A program made the translations under genes and the position numbers. Of a DNA stretch of 7,932 bases, positions 7,721-7,932 are shown piece after piece. The DNA comes from Marinospirillum sp. (GTDB lineage: Bacteria; Pseudomonadota; Gammaproteobacteria; Pseudomonadales; Halomonadaceae), in assembly GCF_014859565.1 (NCBI RefSeq), contig NZ_JACUUA010000151.1:1-7932 (forward strand). Reading direction: 5' to 3'. How positions within the stretch are numbered: the first letter of the stretch is position 1; each line of letters opens with the position of its first letter. The notes under the pieces were generated by a model. The model was not told the origin of the DNA, did no database searches, and saw only the letters and a program-made list of their open reading frames with translations.

Positions 7721-7749
7721 ATTAGAACAAGCGAGGCGGGGGAATACAA
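7721..7749 (-). promoter_or_regulatory. Putative sigma-70 promoter of the GNAT-nitrilase gene
   Basis: On the minus strand TTGTAT (7749-7744) and TCTAAT (7726-7721) are separated by 17 bases, a good match to -35 and -10 boxes. Transcription would start near 7714 and leave a leader of about 24 bases with the AGGAA ribosome site. The -10 box lies inside one arm of an inverted repeat, so repression by a bound protein is possible. A nearby TTGACT (7760-7755) has no well-spaced -10. Confidence 0.5.
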
Positions 7750-7783
7750 GTGACAGTCAACGCTGGCAATGCCCCGTTCTAAT
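7721..7783. repeat. Spaced inverted repeat ATTAGAAC / GTTCTAAT over the promoter
   Basis: ATTAGAAC (7721-7728) and GTTCTAAT (7776-7783) are exact 8-base reverse complements, 47 bases apart. One arm covers the predicted -10 box and the other lies upstream of the -35 box. A related word, GTTCTATGG, occurs at 7701-7709 between the likely transcription start and the ribosome site. The spacing suits two operator half-sites or DNA looping, but a chance match cannot be excluded. Confidence 0.35.
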
Positions 7784-7798
7784 GGAAACCTGTTAGGC

Positions 7799-7822
7799 TG
7801 TATGGGTAATTGTATGGGTAAT
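7799..7822. repeat. 12-bp perfect tandem duplication
   Basis: TGTATGGGTAAT is repeated exactly, back to back (7799-7810 and 7811-7822). It lies between the promoter region of the GNAT-nitrilase gene and the tRNA terminator. It may be a replication-slippage duplication or a pair of protein binding sites about one helical turn apart; the sequence does not decide. Confidence 0.7.
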
Positions 7823-7836
7823 TTTTCCAGCACAAG

Positions 7837-7873
7837 AAAAAGGGCTTACAGTGATTAGCCGTAAGCCCTTTTT
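7837..7873 (-). terminator. Intrinsic terminator of the tRNA-Pro gene, possibly bidirectional
   Basis: A perfect 13-base inverted repeat, AAAAAGGGCTTAC (7837-7849) and GTAAGCCCTTTTT (7861-7873), encloses an 11-base loop. The G+C-rich stem followed by a T-run on the minus strand is a classical Rho-independent terminator. It begins seven bases beyond the CCA end of the minus-strand tRNA. The plus strand also ends in a T-run, so it could stop transcription both ways. It insulates the GNAT-nitrilase promoter from tRNA read-through. Confidence 0.9.
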
Positions 7874-7879
7874 GTCTTT

Positions 7880-7932
7880 TGGTCGGAGTGACAGGATTCG
7901 AACCTGCGACCCCTTGCACCCCATGCAAGTGC
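7880..7932 (-). tRNA. tRNA-Pro, anticodon GGG (partial, 5' part outside the window)
   Basis: The minus strand shows tRNA positions 24-76. The anticodon arm CTTGC-ATGGGGT-GCAAG places GGG at 34-36 (7922-7920), reading CCC and CCU proline codons. A five-base variable loop GGGTC follows, then the T-arm GCAGG-TTCGAAT-CCTGT, the 3' acceptor strand CACTCCG, discriminator A and an encoded CCA (7882-7880). The loop CATGGGGTG resembles, from memory, the E. coli tRNA-Pro(GGG). The D-arm and 5' acceptor strand, expected to begin CGGAGTG, are beyond the window edge. An intrinsic terminator follows directly. Confidence 0.93.

Noticed and set aside
7190..7753. 187-residue plus-strand reading frame opposite the GNAT domain
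   Set aside because: It is antisense to a well-supported gene with clear motifs, and it shows no family features of its own.
7755..7760. TTGACT as the -35 box of the GNAT-nitrilase promoter
   Set aside because: It is a good -35 match but has no -10 at 16-18 bases. TTGTAT with TCTAAT at 17 bases fits better.
7880..7932. tRNA 3' end as an integration site of a mobile element
   Set aside because: I found no second copy of the tRNA 3' end in the window and no integrase. The downstream genes look like normal chromosomal genes.

Overview
The window looks like a piece of a gammaproteobacterial chromosome. The gene set and protein style (sbcD-sbcC, a GNAT-nitrilase fusion, a CCA-encoded tRNA-Pro) would fit a marine Oceanospirillales-like bacterium, but the genus cannot be fixed from this sequence. 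Base composition looks even, and I see no insertion sequence, integrase, CRISPR array or other sign of recent transfer. No stretch longer than 300 bases lacks a gene.

Layout. Positions 1-76 probably hold the last codons of an unidentified plus-strand gene. Then comes a tight plus-strand operon: a DUF3095-family protein (73-1245), sbcD (1242-2471) and sbcC (2481-6155). The first two of these genes appear to start with TTG codons that overlap the preceding stop codon as TTGA, so translation is probably coupled along the row. Facing the operon, with 11 bases between the stop codons, is a minus-strand gene for a two-domain protein, an N-terminal GNAT acetyltransferase fused to a nitrilase-type amidohydrolase (6167-7690). 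Its leader (7691-7836) has a plausible sigma-70 promoter, a spaced inverted repeat over the -10 box and a 12-bp tandem repeat. Next is a strong intrinsic terminator (7837-7873) serving a minus-strand tRNA-Pro(GGG), which is cut by the window edge (7880-7932).

How the genes work together. SbcD (Mre11-like nuclease) and SbcC (Rad50-like ATPase with coiled coil and zinc hook) form the complex that cuts DNA hairpins and protein-blocked DNA ends. All catalytic motifs of both are present, so the complex should be functional. The DUF3095 protein has a class III nucleotide-cyclase-like pattern (two Asp 43 residues apart in the expected motifs), although the usual transition-state Asn is not obvious. 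Its coupling to sbcDC is the most interesting point here: it raises, but does not prove, a link between a cyclase-fold protein and the end-processing nuclease. SbcC is also unusual in composition, with about 28% glutamine across its coiled-coil arms, encoded by a 2.5-kb CAG/CAA-rich tract.
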